Of a DNA stretch of 64,000 nt, positions 54,880 through 64,000 are shown one piece after another; within the stretch, counting starts at the first letter, position 1, and each line of letters starts with the position of its first letter. The DNA comes from Gnetum montanum (taxonomy: Eukaryota > Streptophyta > Gnetopsida > Gnetales > Gnetaceae). Location: assembly GCA_015680685.1 (NCBI GenBank), contig MNCI01025002.1:473108-537107 (forward strand), in the 5' to 3' direction. Below the pieces are notes generated by a model that ran no database searches, had not been told where the DNA came from, and saw only the letters and a list, made by a program, of their open reading frames with translations. A program made the translations under genes and the position numbers.

Positions 54880-57727
54880 ATGGCATTGAAAGGAAATCAT
54901 GTGCACGAAGGAGGACCATCCCAACCAAGGAATAAATAGCCATGAACAAGAAGGGGCCAAGAACAACCCCATGAGCAAGCAGAGATCCATGCCACAGGAC
55001 CTCTTTGGGAGGAGCTTGAAGTATGTCTAATAGATTCCTGAAGAAGCACCCACAATCAAACAATCTCATCAAGGTGAGGCACCTGAACCTAGACCAAACC
55101 TTAAGATTACCTTGATGGAAGCCTACCTTAGGTAGATCACAAACAAGGAGGTCTAGAAATCAATGCTTCAAGAGTTAAACTTTGGATCTTTCTTGGAGTT
55201 CGCATCGGCAAAAGTTAAAACTCAACTATAGAACTCTTCCATGTAGCCCACAATCACTTCCAGTAGGGAGTGGTACATGGCAGAAACATATTTGTTTTGG
55301 AACAATCGGAAAGCTAGTTCAATGGTCAAAATCAAGGACATCTTAGTATCCTACTCAGTGAAATCTATCGTAGAGGTCCTTAGGTTACCAAAAACTAGGG
55401 AAAATTTAGTAGAAATATCAATGTAGGCAAATCTTGGTGTTAAGAAAGAATGGCCGCAACGGTGTTATGGAGTTGATCATAAGGAGTTTGGTGCACTCAC
55501 CATGGAAGAGCACGCATACTTTGAAATTTTGACCTTTCACCTTAATCCAATGGTGAGGCCAAGCAAGATCACATCCTTCTGCACTAGTGCATGTGCCTCT
55601 CTAACTAGTAGATTCTTGATCAACTTTCCACAGCTTATCTATCTTGAGATAGAGAATCGATTGAAAGGAAATGAATGTGGAAGGAAGACACTTCCCTTTG
55701 CATGTTTTATCCAAATATTATGTAAGAGGGGATGAATAACCTGCTACACAAATGATGTCATTTGACATGCTATGATGGCTTCTTAGATGGAAATGATGAA
55801 GGACAAGGTGCCTACCAAGATCTTCCAAGAAGAGGGGTAGCAACCACCACCTCCACCATCCACTCACAAAACAACATCGGAGACCTGCACTACCCTTGAG
55901 TGCATGCACAAGATCCAACAGCAACTCTTGCGAGAGTAGGAGCAGTGAGCAGGAATGAGTGGCGGTGATCCATTTGTGTATCACCTAGTGATGACTCACC
56001 TCAACGAAGTGGCTTGAACAACCAACTAGATGAAAGAAGGGGCCAATTTTCTTAGCGCAAAGAATGCATCTACCCATGAGATCAAATCCTAACACCCAAG
56101 AGGTAATGGTATACCTTTCTCAGTAGTAGCAATTCCCAGAAATATTTGGGAATGCCACTACTTTTTTAGTGCATTTAGAGGAGGGCGAGGGGGTAACTAT
56201 CTTGTGATGTAGCACTATGAATAGGAGACAATAGCAGAGGTGGTTGTTGATATAATTGTTGAGGTGCTTAATACACCTATGCTGTCTATACCAGACATCT
56301 ATATACTCAGAGATGTGCATACATTTGTAGGAACAGTTAGTAGCAAATTAAGTTTAGCCCAACATGAGGAGTTGCTAGATTGACTAGTTGGCATTAGGGA
56401 ACCGATTCGGGATGTCTTTAACCTTTCAGATACAATCATTGCAACCCAGTTAAAGCTACTAGAAGCGAGGGGCAAGTGCATTATATTGGAGGGGAAACTC
56501 AAAATATCCCAAGAAGAAAACCAATGCTTGTCTATGAAGGTTGTTGAATTAAGAGCCCATCTTGTTGAGCTCGTGTTTCTCAACCCTGCACTGAAACTTG
56601 ATAAAACTTTCAAACAGCTTTAGGATTAGCTCAAAAAGGTTGAGGATGTAAAGAAGATGATGATATTTGAGCATCCCTTGGCCAATGCCACAATGCATAA
56701 CATCCAAAAGGCCTTGAACCAGACTCACCAGGAGAATATGATTCTGACTGTAGATAATCATTGCTTGTGGAATGTTGATGTGCAGAAGCAATAGATGCAA
56801 CATTTTATCCATCAATAGCAAGAGCAGCTAGCCAGAATGAATAATGAATTAAGGAGATTGGCAGTAGAAAATTGAAATCTCTCCATGGAGGAAGTCTAAG
56901 CTCTTTACTAAAATTCTGTGATAGAAATAGTTGCCTACAAAAATAAGGCTCTCAATTAAGAGAGTCAAGAATCATTATAAAGATTAGGTTGGTCTACAGA
57001 AAGAAATCAATGAGAAACACATCCAAATGGCAAAGGAAAAAGTTAATGAGGCCCTCTAGTAACTCAAGGAAGGAGGTGATGTCTAGTAGCCTATCTTTGA
57101 TGGGCTCAATGACTACAACAAAGTGGAGATTCGTGTGAAAGAGCAATAGATCAAGGAGATGATGGAGTACATGGAGCTTGCCAATCTTTGTTATGAAAAT
57201 TTGGCGATGTTGACTACTGGATGATTGTGGTATGAATTAGAGAAACAAGTGACCAGTTCATACTTATTGTATGAAGTAGAGTTCAAGCATCACAAGGACA
57301 CCAAGTAGAATTGAGATTGCTAATGCCAAACTTGAGGTTCTCAAGGCAAAGTTCACTGATCAATGATCAATTGTTGAGAACCTAACCAAGAGGATGAACT
57401 ACTACTAGGATCTGTAGAATGCGGTTAAGGTATTTGATGTTGAACACAAACTTTTTGTTGTCTAGTTTGTTGATGTTAAGGAGTTGCTCCTTGCAATGCC
57501 CTATCCTTGAGATGTTCTCACTCCAGCCCACATTTGAGATGCTACGTGGACCATGAATGATCTTAGGGGAAAGGAGGAGAAGATGAAGGCACTGTTGGGT
57601 GTCTTTCTTCCACTAGAAGTTGTAGTTGCTATAGGGAAACTGCAATTGCCATAACCACCAGGTGCACCTAAAGTAGGAGAAGGTTCTTTGGAGCCTCAGA
57701 AGCCTCCATCGCCTGGGATTGTTTAAT
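54880..57727 (+). pseudogene. Accessory coiled-coil protein gene of element D
   Basis: Homologue of the gene at 43662-46484 in C. It starts MALKGNHVHEGGPSQPRNK, against EGPSQPRDK in C. Conserved blocks: LQELNFGSFLEF, REWYMAETYLFWNNRK, QRCYGVDHKEFGALT, IYLEIENRLKGNECGR, then a coiled-coil-like part (about 56330-57330) and a Pro-rich end PQKPPSPGIV-stop at about 57727. Stops are frequent and most blocks lie in a single frame with a few shifts, so it is dead. Agreement of two diverged copies, including promoter and intron, argues that the gene was once functional in this family. Function unknown. Confidence 0.6.
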
Positions 57728-57957
57728 CTTCTTCAACATCTTCACACCATCTGAGGAATTGTGTTTGTCAATTTTGTCTTGGTGTTTAATTTTATTGTTT
57801 TGAGGACCTAAAATTTTGTAATCAATGAAAAATCATATACTCTAGGAACTTAGTTTTGTTGTGTCGTTTGTGTGTTTGTTTTGTGTGTTAATAATCCTAT
57901 ACCTTCCCAAATTTTGTAAAGAACTCAAGGATGAGTTTTCATTCAGTTGTGGGGGTA
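57728..57957 (+). other. 3' untranslated region and polypurine tract of element D
   Basis: The sequence ends CAGTTGTGGGGGTA directly before the LTR. AAATTTTGTAAAGAACT about 40 bases upstream is shared with B and, diverged, with C. AATCAATGAAAAAT near 57818 could serve as a polyadenylation signal. Confidence 0.6.
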
Positions 57958-58854
57958 TGATGAAGCGTCATGATTGGTCGCATTGATGGGATGCTGTTGG
58001 GATGTCATCAACGTCCATTGACATGGCGTTTGACTTGTTGATGTATACTCGTTGACGAGACTTCTTGTTTTGCCTATAAATACACACTCACCAGTAGCAT
58101 TTATGGCATAAGTCTCATAGTTGTAGTAGGCTCTAGTAGTTTTTCCATTTGAAAGTTAAAATATTTTTCTAAGTGCCCACAGTAGGAGTCAAAGAGTGTA
58201 CAGATCTTTATTTGAGCATTGTTATACTTGAGCACTACAGTCTATGTGGCAATAAAGATAAGCCTTCTGATAAACCTTGCAGCACTTTGAAATAGATTAA
58301 TTATTTCCTTTATGCATTTAATATTTTAAGAAATTTCCTTTAATGCTTTAAGTAATTAAAGTAATTAAATTAAGTTAATTAAAACTAAATTAAGCTAGAT
58401 TAAATAGTGATTAATTAAGCACATAAGTACGACCACTTTGAGTATACGCTTGGCGCTTGGTAATCCTAGTAACGCTTAACATTTGGTAACCCAGTAGCGT
58501 TAAATGTGTTTAAGATGTGTAAGGTAAGTGGGAATGAATGCTTATGTTACGATTAGTTAAATACTAGTTAGTTAGAGTAAATTTGCAATTAAATATATAA
58601 TTATTTATTCTTTATTCTTAGGCGACTTAGAACATAAAACATAAAAAATGATAAAAATCATATGCCTCAGTTGCACTTAATCATACCTTTGCATTACACA
58701 AGTGTAATTGGGAAGATAACAATTGCAACAATTAGTTTTACCTCCTAAAGACTAGTGTACTTAGAAGGCTATAAGTCCACGAAATTCAACTAGATCGCTT
58801 GTGAATGCTTAGTGATTCGTATGGTTGGGTGTAGGGTCTACTTGCCGCTCATCA
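57958..58854 (+). repeat. LTR of element D
   Basis: Starts TGATGAAGCG, ends CCGCTCATCA, 897 bp. TATAAATA at 58075-58082. It shares GAATATTTTCC-type and ATTCGTATGGTTG words with the LTRs of B and C but is clearly diverged from both. Confidence 0.85.
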
Positions 58855-59740
58855 AAGTTGTAACTGAAAAAGTAACATCTTTATAAGTTTGATGCGTAAA
58901 TCTTGAAGAAAGATCATAATTGTGTTTGTGTTGCTGGGAAATAATTACACAATGAAGCTTGAAATAAAATAGATAATAAGTAATTAAAGATACTTCCAAA
59001 TACAAAATATAAAGAAAGGGAGTAGATAAAGTAGGTTGATTACCAATAATGATATTATTAATACTTGATTAAAGGTTGTTGAGAATTCTAAATATCCATT
59101 TCTAAGCAAGTTGTGGAATTAGGCACTTTAGAAAACATATGAAAAGGAGTTTTCACTTCCATAGAGAGGACATCAAGGGGAAATAATTTCATATGTTGAA
59201 GACAAGTACAAGTGGAAATACCTTGATATATAAGACACCATAAAGATTCAAATTTTTGGATAAGTAAGAATTTTCCTAATATTTTTCATTTTTCTCATTC
59301 AAAATTATAGTAATAATTGCATTCACAAGTTTGTTAAATTCTTTTATAAATAAGATCATTCTTAGTAATTATTTCATCTGTCACTTTAAAGTTAAAAGAT
59401 AAAACAAATCTGCCAATCTTCTAAAAAATATTAGGGAAGGCTTAATACAAACCATTGTTTAGTTTAAGTAAAGCAAAAGTTCTTTCTTTTTTCATTATAT
59501 TTAAACCACGGATTAGAAGCCTCCTTTCGTGTAATCCATCTATCATGACTTCATAAAGAAAAAACTATATTAATTCATACAAATCCTCTCAAACATCGAG
59601 CTAACCACTTGAGTCAAATCTCTTTGGCTTAACTAAAAACCTGTTATACATGAACCATACATTTCACTTTAAAGCTTGCTTTAGGATAATATAAAGATCT
59701 CTTTCAATCCTCTACAAAAAAGTGCAATTATTTGAAGTAA
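58855..59740 (-). pseudogene. Degenerate LINE remnant (reverse-transcriptase zinc-binding region), tentative
   Basis: AT-rich sequence. On the minus strand at about 59270-59100 one frame reads IQKFESLWCLIYQGIS, then LQHMKLFPLDV and FHMFSKVP. This follows the spacing of the C-terminal zinc-binding region of plant L1-type elements (Lys-Phe ... Leu-Trp ... His-Leu/Met-Phe ... Cys-Pro), but the Cys are lost. The rest shows no clear coding. Confidence 0.35.
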
Positions 59741-59956
59741 TGATAAGGTGCTTGTTTCTCGAGTTGTAAGAGCTGAGTTTGATCCTGGTGCAACTATTGA
59801 TCCTGGTGCAACTATTAAAAAGAGGTTAAACTGTGCTTATTCACCAATTCTTGGAGACCCTACCTTAATAGAATGAACATTGAACCGTTGAGTAATGAGC
59901 CTAATGTAGTCTCTAAAATATTAATGCAGAATGGTTACAGAGCAGGGCGGCAGCAG
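59741..59956 (+). other. Unassigned sequence with a short tandem duplication
   Basis: A duplication of TTGATCCTGGTGCAACTA lies at about 59788-59826. The stretch from about 59750 reads VLVSRVVRAEFDPGATI in one frame; I cannot identify it. Confidence 0.3.
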
Positions 59957-60104
59957 AAGCAGCAGCAGCCATTGATTGCAGAGGTGTGCAGCTTGAGAGG
60001 AGCAACGCAAACGTCCTTGGCCACGATTCAGAAATTCACGGCAGCATCATCCCGCAGAAAGAAGTAGCCTCGCTGCAATTTGGCATCGCCGTTAACATCA
60101 GCAT
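59957..60104 (+). repeat. Left arm of an inverted duplication
   Basis: Its reverse complement matches 60915-61063 at roughly 75% by eye, with an exact 12-mer (GACGTTTGCGTT) and ATGCTGATG at the inner end. Both arms give similar peptides in one frame (NANVLGHDS here, NANVFGSDS on the reverse of the other arm). Confidence 0.7.
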
Positions 60105-60914
60105 CATCAATATCACGTATCCTTAAGCCTGCACTGAGGTACCAAGGGCATAAAAACAATCCCAATTCATGTGTTTCAACGATAGAAAAGTGTTTGTGCT
60201 TTTACTTGCACATGCATTGTTGCTGGATTTGTGTTTTCGGAAGGATGTGTTTTTTCTTCTGTTGCAATTAAAATTCATTATTGTTTTTCACGCTGAACCA
60301 TTTTAAAGTTTTTGGCTGTCGTGGATGTGTTTTATCTTTCTTTTTGGCTGTTAAAGTTCGATGCTTTTGCTAAATGTAATGGACGCGATTTAATTTGTAC
60401 TTTAGAATGTCCGTTTTAAATCAGTTTGACATCTTTTGTTCCTACATGAATTATGCTGTGTTTCTTTTATTTATCGCCTTGGCCTGAGCTATTGAATTGA
60501 ACATATCCAAGAAGCAAATAGCAAGGGTATTGAAAATATGATAACCCATATACAGATTAGCAACAGCAAATACTCTTTACCAGTGTTATCTTAAATGATT
60601 TTCCATTATAAATTTATACAATGCTTTTGTTCTTGTAAATTATTTTACAAGTGTTCTTTTCTAAAACTTTTTATAAGTGAATTCAATCTCTTATCCTACT
60701 GTATATGAACAAGTGAATTCAATCTCTAATTCTACGTTAGATGAACCCAGGGTGCGTATGCAGGGGCAAGGCAGCGAGAAGTCACTATGAACCACATTGG
60801 AAAACAGCCGGAACGCTTTCTTGAAAAAGTATGTTGGTTTTAAAAGAACAGTTAAGATCTTTACTTGAAATTTAGTTTTTCGCCATTTATTTATCTATCT
60901 TACGTATAGAGAAA
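60105..60914. other. 810-bp spacer between inverted arms
   Basis: AT-rich, no convincing reading frame. Contains a short direct repeat AGTGAATTCAATCTCTA (about 60675-60735). Confidence 0.4.
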
Positions 60915-61063
60915 ATGCTGATGCTAATGGCGAATCCAAAGAGCAACGACGGTGCTTTCTGCTGCCGAATGATGCTGCTGCGGATACCTGAATCGCTGCC
61001 AAAGACGTTTGCGTTCCTCCTCCTACACTGCACACCTCCCTCCCTCCGCCATTGCTGCTGCTT
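60915..61063 (+). repeat. Right arm of an inverted duplication
   Basis: Inverted partner of 59957-60104. A 108-codon open frame from 60915 covers the arm, but the first half only restates the arm and the rest has no support. Confidence 0.7.
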
Positions 61064-61975
61064 AATGGCAACTCAACTTAAGTGCAATTGCAGAGCGCCT
61101 TACAAACAAACATACCTTCCCTGCCCTAGTGTCGTGAGTTTTTTGCATTTTATGTATGTGCACACCAAATTGCAAACCTGGCTACCCTTCTATGCTGCTT
61201 TTAAACAGCAGGAACCTTCTCCTCTCTGCATCCATAAGTAATTCAGTGGGTCTTTGGAGATCTCGCGCTGTTCTTAACATGTGCTGCAACTCTGATGTAA
61301 CAATCCAGGCACACACAGAATGCGAAATTCCAACGTTAGCTTGTTAGCTTCATTTTCCAACGCTGTTTTTAATAGGAGGTTTAGGTTACAGTGGAGACAG
61401 GCTTTCGTAGGTTGGCGTTTTGTTGCTTTTTGTTTTTAGAATTGGTGACAATGTGTAATTTGTTTGGATAGTATAGAGAGCTATGTTGTTTCTTTTTGTA
61501 TTTTTTGTGGTCTATTAGAAATTATTCATAGATATATTTTTTGAGGGAAAGTTTGGTTATTGGGTGAATCGCAAATCAACAATAACAACACCAGAATCAT
61601 CGTGGAGGGTAGAAGATCCTCAAGCAAAATAGATGAATAGAGAGATCAATCAAAAGGCCCTAGGTATTCCTATAGGGTATTGAAAACAAAAACCAAAAAA
61701 TAATCATGTCCAACATTATAAAATTCATTTAAACTAGAGGGTACACATATTTAGGGGGGGAGGCGGTGGGGAGTGGGTAGGTGTCGGACCCCGAAAAGAA
61801 GTTCTATTGATATTAACAGTGTATTAGTCATGGTTAAGGGGAAGGGGGAAGCTAAGAGCACTATACATAAAGCTCAGGACCAGCCTTATAAATAAACAAG
61901 TATTAAGGGAGGAAACCCGAATTGGGGCACCACCAAACGTCCACCCATGCTGACTCGTTACAAGATAGAAGGACA
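61064..61975. other. Unassigned sequence before the second gap
   Basis: No gene recognised. AGAGGGTACACATATTT at 61736-61752 recurs exactly at 62722-62738. A G-rich stretch follows at about 61754-61790. Confidence 0.3.
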
Positions 61976-62377
61976 TNNNNNNNNNNNNNNNNNNNNNNNN
62001 NNNNNNNNNNNNNNNNNNNNNNNNNNNNNNNNNNNNNNNNNNNNNNNNNNNNNNNNNNNNNNNNNNNNNNNNNNNNNNNNNNNNNNNNNNNNNNNNNNNN
62101 NNNNNNNNNNNNNNNNNNNNNNNNNNNNNNNNNNNNNNNNNNNNNNNNNNNNNNNNNNNNNNNNNNNNNNNNNNNNNNNNNNNNNNNNNNNNNNNNNNNN
62201 NNNNNNNNNNNNNNNNNNNNNNNNNNNNNNNNNNNNNNNNNNNNNNNNNNNNNNNNNNNNNNNNNNNNNNNNNNNNNNNNNNNNNNNNNNNNNNNNNNNN
62301 NNNNNNNNNNNNNNNNNNNNNNNNNNNNNNNNNNNNNNNNNNNNNNNNNNNNNNNNNNNNNNNNNNNNNNNNNNNNN
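61976..62377. other. Assembly gap (402 N)
   Basis: Run of N. Long open frames that span it are artefacts. Confidence 0.95.
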
Positions 62378-63089
62378 AAAGAGGATAGATGGCCAGTAGG
62401 GTAAGAGTTTAACCCCATTAAGCCATTGAAGGCCTTGAAAAGGGCTTTGCACTATAACATCAATGTGCCAATGACCGTGGAGAAAGGAGTAGATCTGGAC
62501 TAGGCAATGGTTCATTGCAGCCGACTCCCCATACAAAGTGCTAAACTTGACCCCTGAAATCCAACGGCTAGCTAGCCTAAGACAATTCAAGGAGATGACA
62601 CCTTTTCGAAACCACGAGGTAGCCACCTTAGCCTTTGTGATGGCAAGGGGAGCTGGCGACAGAGGTAACCATCATGGAAACAATCTAGAGAGGATAGTAG
62701 GGTGGATCTTAATGTTAGTCCAGAGGGTACACATATTTGGAAAACTAGAAGAACACACAAGTTATGGGCACCACATCAGCTCATCTCACAGGAGTCACAA
62801 GTGTCAAATATTGTTATCATGCATTCATGCATGTTTTTCCATAAGTGATAGTTGGCGAATGCTTTTGAGATGCATTTATAGGGAGAGTTTAGGCACTTCA
62901 CACAAAAAGTGTAAGCATTTCACTCAAGCCAAGTCTCCCAAGTAACCTCCACCTATAATGAAATTTCATGCAAGTGGTTGTGAATGATGGGCCCTTTGTA
63001 ATCATTGCCCAACAATGATCCTAGAGGATCCTAGTCTATATGTGCATCGTTTGTAAACATATATTCCTTGAAAAAGTGTCTCAATCTCC
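62378..63089. other. Unassigned sequence after the second gap
   Basis: No domain recognised on either strand. A 135-codon plus-strand frame (62538-62945) has no family resemblance that I can see. Confidence 0.3.
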
Positions 63090-64000
63090 TTATAACAAAG
63101 AATACACTAGGAGGCTATGGTAAAACCCTATCGCTAGAGTTTTTCCTAAGTGAGCACTACATGATGAGCTAAAAAACAAGCAAAAAGCCTCATCGTTGGT
63201 TAACAATGCAACCTCCAAATAAGGTTCAACCCCTTTGGCAAAGGATTTCCTATAAAGACATGAGATCCATTGTCTGTGTTTTGTCGAAGCAAAATGCAAG
63301 GTGTCTTCATTGGACTATGTATTTTAAGGACGTAAAAAATTTTGGTGAATTAGCCCTCTTTATTATCATCATGAAAGAGTAATGGAATTCTCCACTGTCC
63401 CTGATTGAACCAATCCTTTACCTATGCCCTTGAACCTCGACATAATAAGGTGACTGCTTTAAAAAAAACATCCCCAATAATTTTGTGATGAGTTTGTCCT
63501 ACTAGGATATCATATTTTCAAGGCTTCAATCAGGCAAGTTCATTGATTAGGATAGCACATTTGAAGACAATTAACCTAAAACTTGTCTATTTGAGACCAA
63601 ACCTCCCAAGCCGACTTAGTAGCTAGAAGACAAGCTTGCCTCTCAAAATCCTAAAGCCCACACCTGCCTACATGAACTAGGATAGCCATCTTATCTCAAG
63701 TAATCAAATGAAATTAGCGATGCTCCTCCCAATTGGACCAAAGGAAATTCTTCACTATTTGATTGACTTGTAACAAAAATATGGCTAAGGGATTGAAAAT
63801 TAGTGCACTATAAATGGGAATGCTTGAGAGGATAGATTTAGCTAGAGTTAGCTTACCTATAGAAGACAAGAACATACCTCTCCAAGAGGCCAACTTCTTT
63901 TTCATCTTACCCAACATTTCCTCCTAACTGTTAGCTAATTTTCGTTTGCAAAATAGAGGATGCCTTAGATAGTAGCTAAAAACGAGCCAACACTACATCC
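63090..64000 (-). pseudogene. L1-type LINE fragment (C-terminal part of the RT protein)
   Basis: On the minus strand from 64000: LFCKRKLANS, then MLGKMKKKLASWRGMFLSS, GKLTLAKSILSSIPIY and IVKNFLWSNWEEHR (63917-63714), then FHLITWDKMAILV and ACLLATKSAWEVW (about 63700-63600). This is the order found after the polymerase domain in plant L1-type elements (Lys-Leu-x-x-Trp-Lys-Gly; Gly-Lys/Arg ... Leu-x-x-x; Phe-Leu-Trp; His-Leu-Val-x-Trp-Asp). Stops are present. Text such as KHRQWISCLYRKSF at about 63260 may continue it. The 5' part is outside the window. Confidence 0.75.

Larger units (their letters stand above)
41988..58854 (+). mobile_element. Element D: 3' part of an Athila-like element, split by element C
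   Basis: D occupies 41988-42486 and 53304-58854. Once C and one target duplication are taken out, the two parts join without loss, as shown by the matching order in element B around 17490. D consists of the non-coding block, an accessory gene with its own promoter, a purine tract and an LTR. Its 5' LTR, gag and pol are missing; the left end abuts the LTR of A2. The order agrees with the 3' half of element C. Confidence 0.75.

Noticed and set aside
60915-61241. 108-codon host gene
   Set aside because: The first half is the inverted-repeat arm and the remainder has no support; no introns or domains recognised.
61903-62626. Open frames of 150-222 codons around the second gap
   Set aside because: Artefacts of the N run.

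Overview
The window looks like nuclear DNA of a land plant with a large, retrotransposon-rich genome. The evidence is two Ty3/gypsy elements of the Tat lineage (they carry a second, archaeal-type RNase H), several Athila-like Ty3 elements with primer-binding sites complementary to plant tRNA-Asp, and a plant L1-type LINE. I see no rRNA, tRNA, CRISPR, organellar or bacterial sequence and no intact host gene. The species cannot be fixed from this sequence. Almost every reading frame carries stops, and several can be read as decayed CAG, CAA or CGA codons, as expected of old methylated repeats.

Layout. 1-13393: element A (Tat-like, minus strand, 3' end outside the window). 13394-20217: element B (Athila-like, plus strand, gag only, complete with both LTRs). 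20218-22975: element E, an Athila-like pol fragment (plus strand) with an assembly gap. 22976-41987: element A2 (Tat-like, minus strand). 41988-42486 plus 53304-58854: element D, the 3' part of an Athila-like element (plus strand). D is split by 42487-53298, element C (Athila-like, minus strand), which is bounded by the 5-bp target duplication ATACT. 58855-64000: LINE remnants, an inverted duplication, a second assembly gap and unassigned sequence.

Three things stand out. (1) A and A2 both carry, between protease and reverse transcriptase, a multi-exon gene on the opposite strand. The two copies are homologous over most of their length and share most splice positions. The predicted protein has a basic N-terminus, a conserved middle, a coiled-coil-like region and, clearly in A, an acidic tail. 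I do not recognise the family. (2) The non-coding borders of A and A2 hold dozens of short inverted repeats whose stems change in a compensatory way, and each element has its own dispersed short motif. (3) C and D carry, between integrase and the 3' LTR, a sense-strand coiled-coil-protein gene with its own TATA box, about 150-nt non-coding first exon and first intron. The 3' regions of B, C and D also share an A-rich-loop hairpin with a covarying stem.

Working model (inference): these elements carry accessory genes expressed separately from gag-pol. The arrays of short motifs could be targets of element-encoded proteins, as known for the VANC anti-silencing proteins of Arabidopsis VANDAL transposons, or they could be structured RNA. 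The sequence shows the architecture; the function is not shown.
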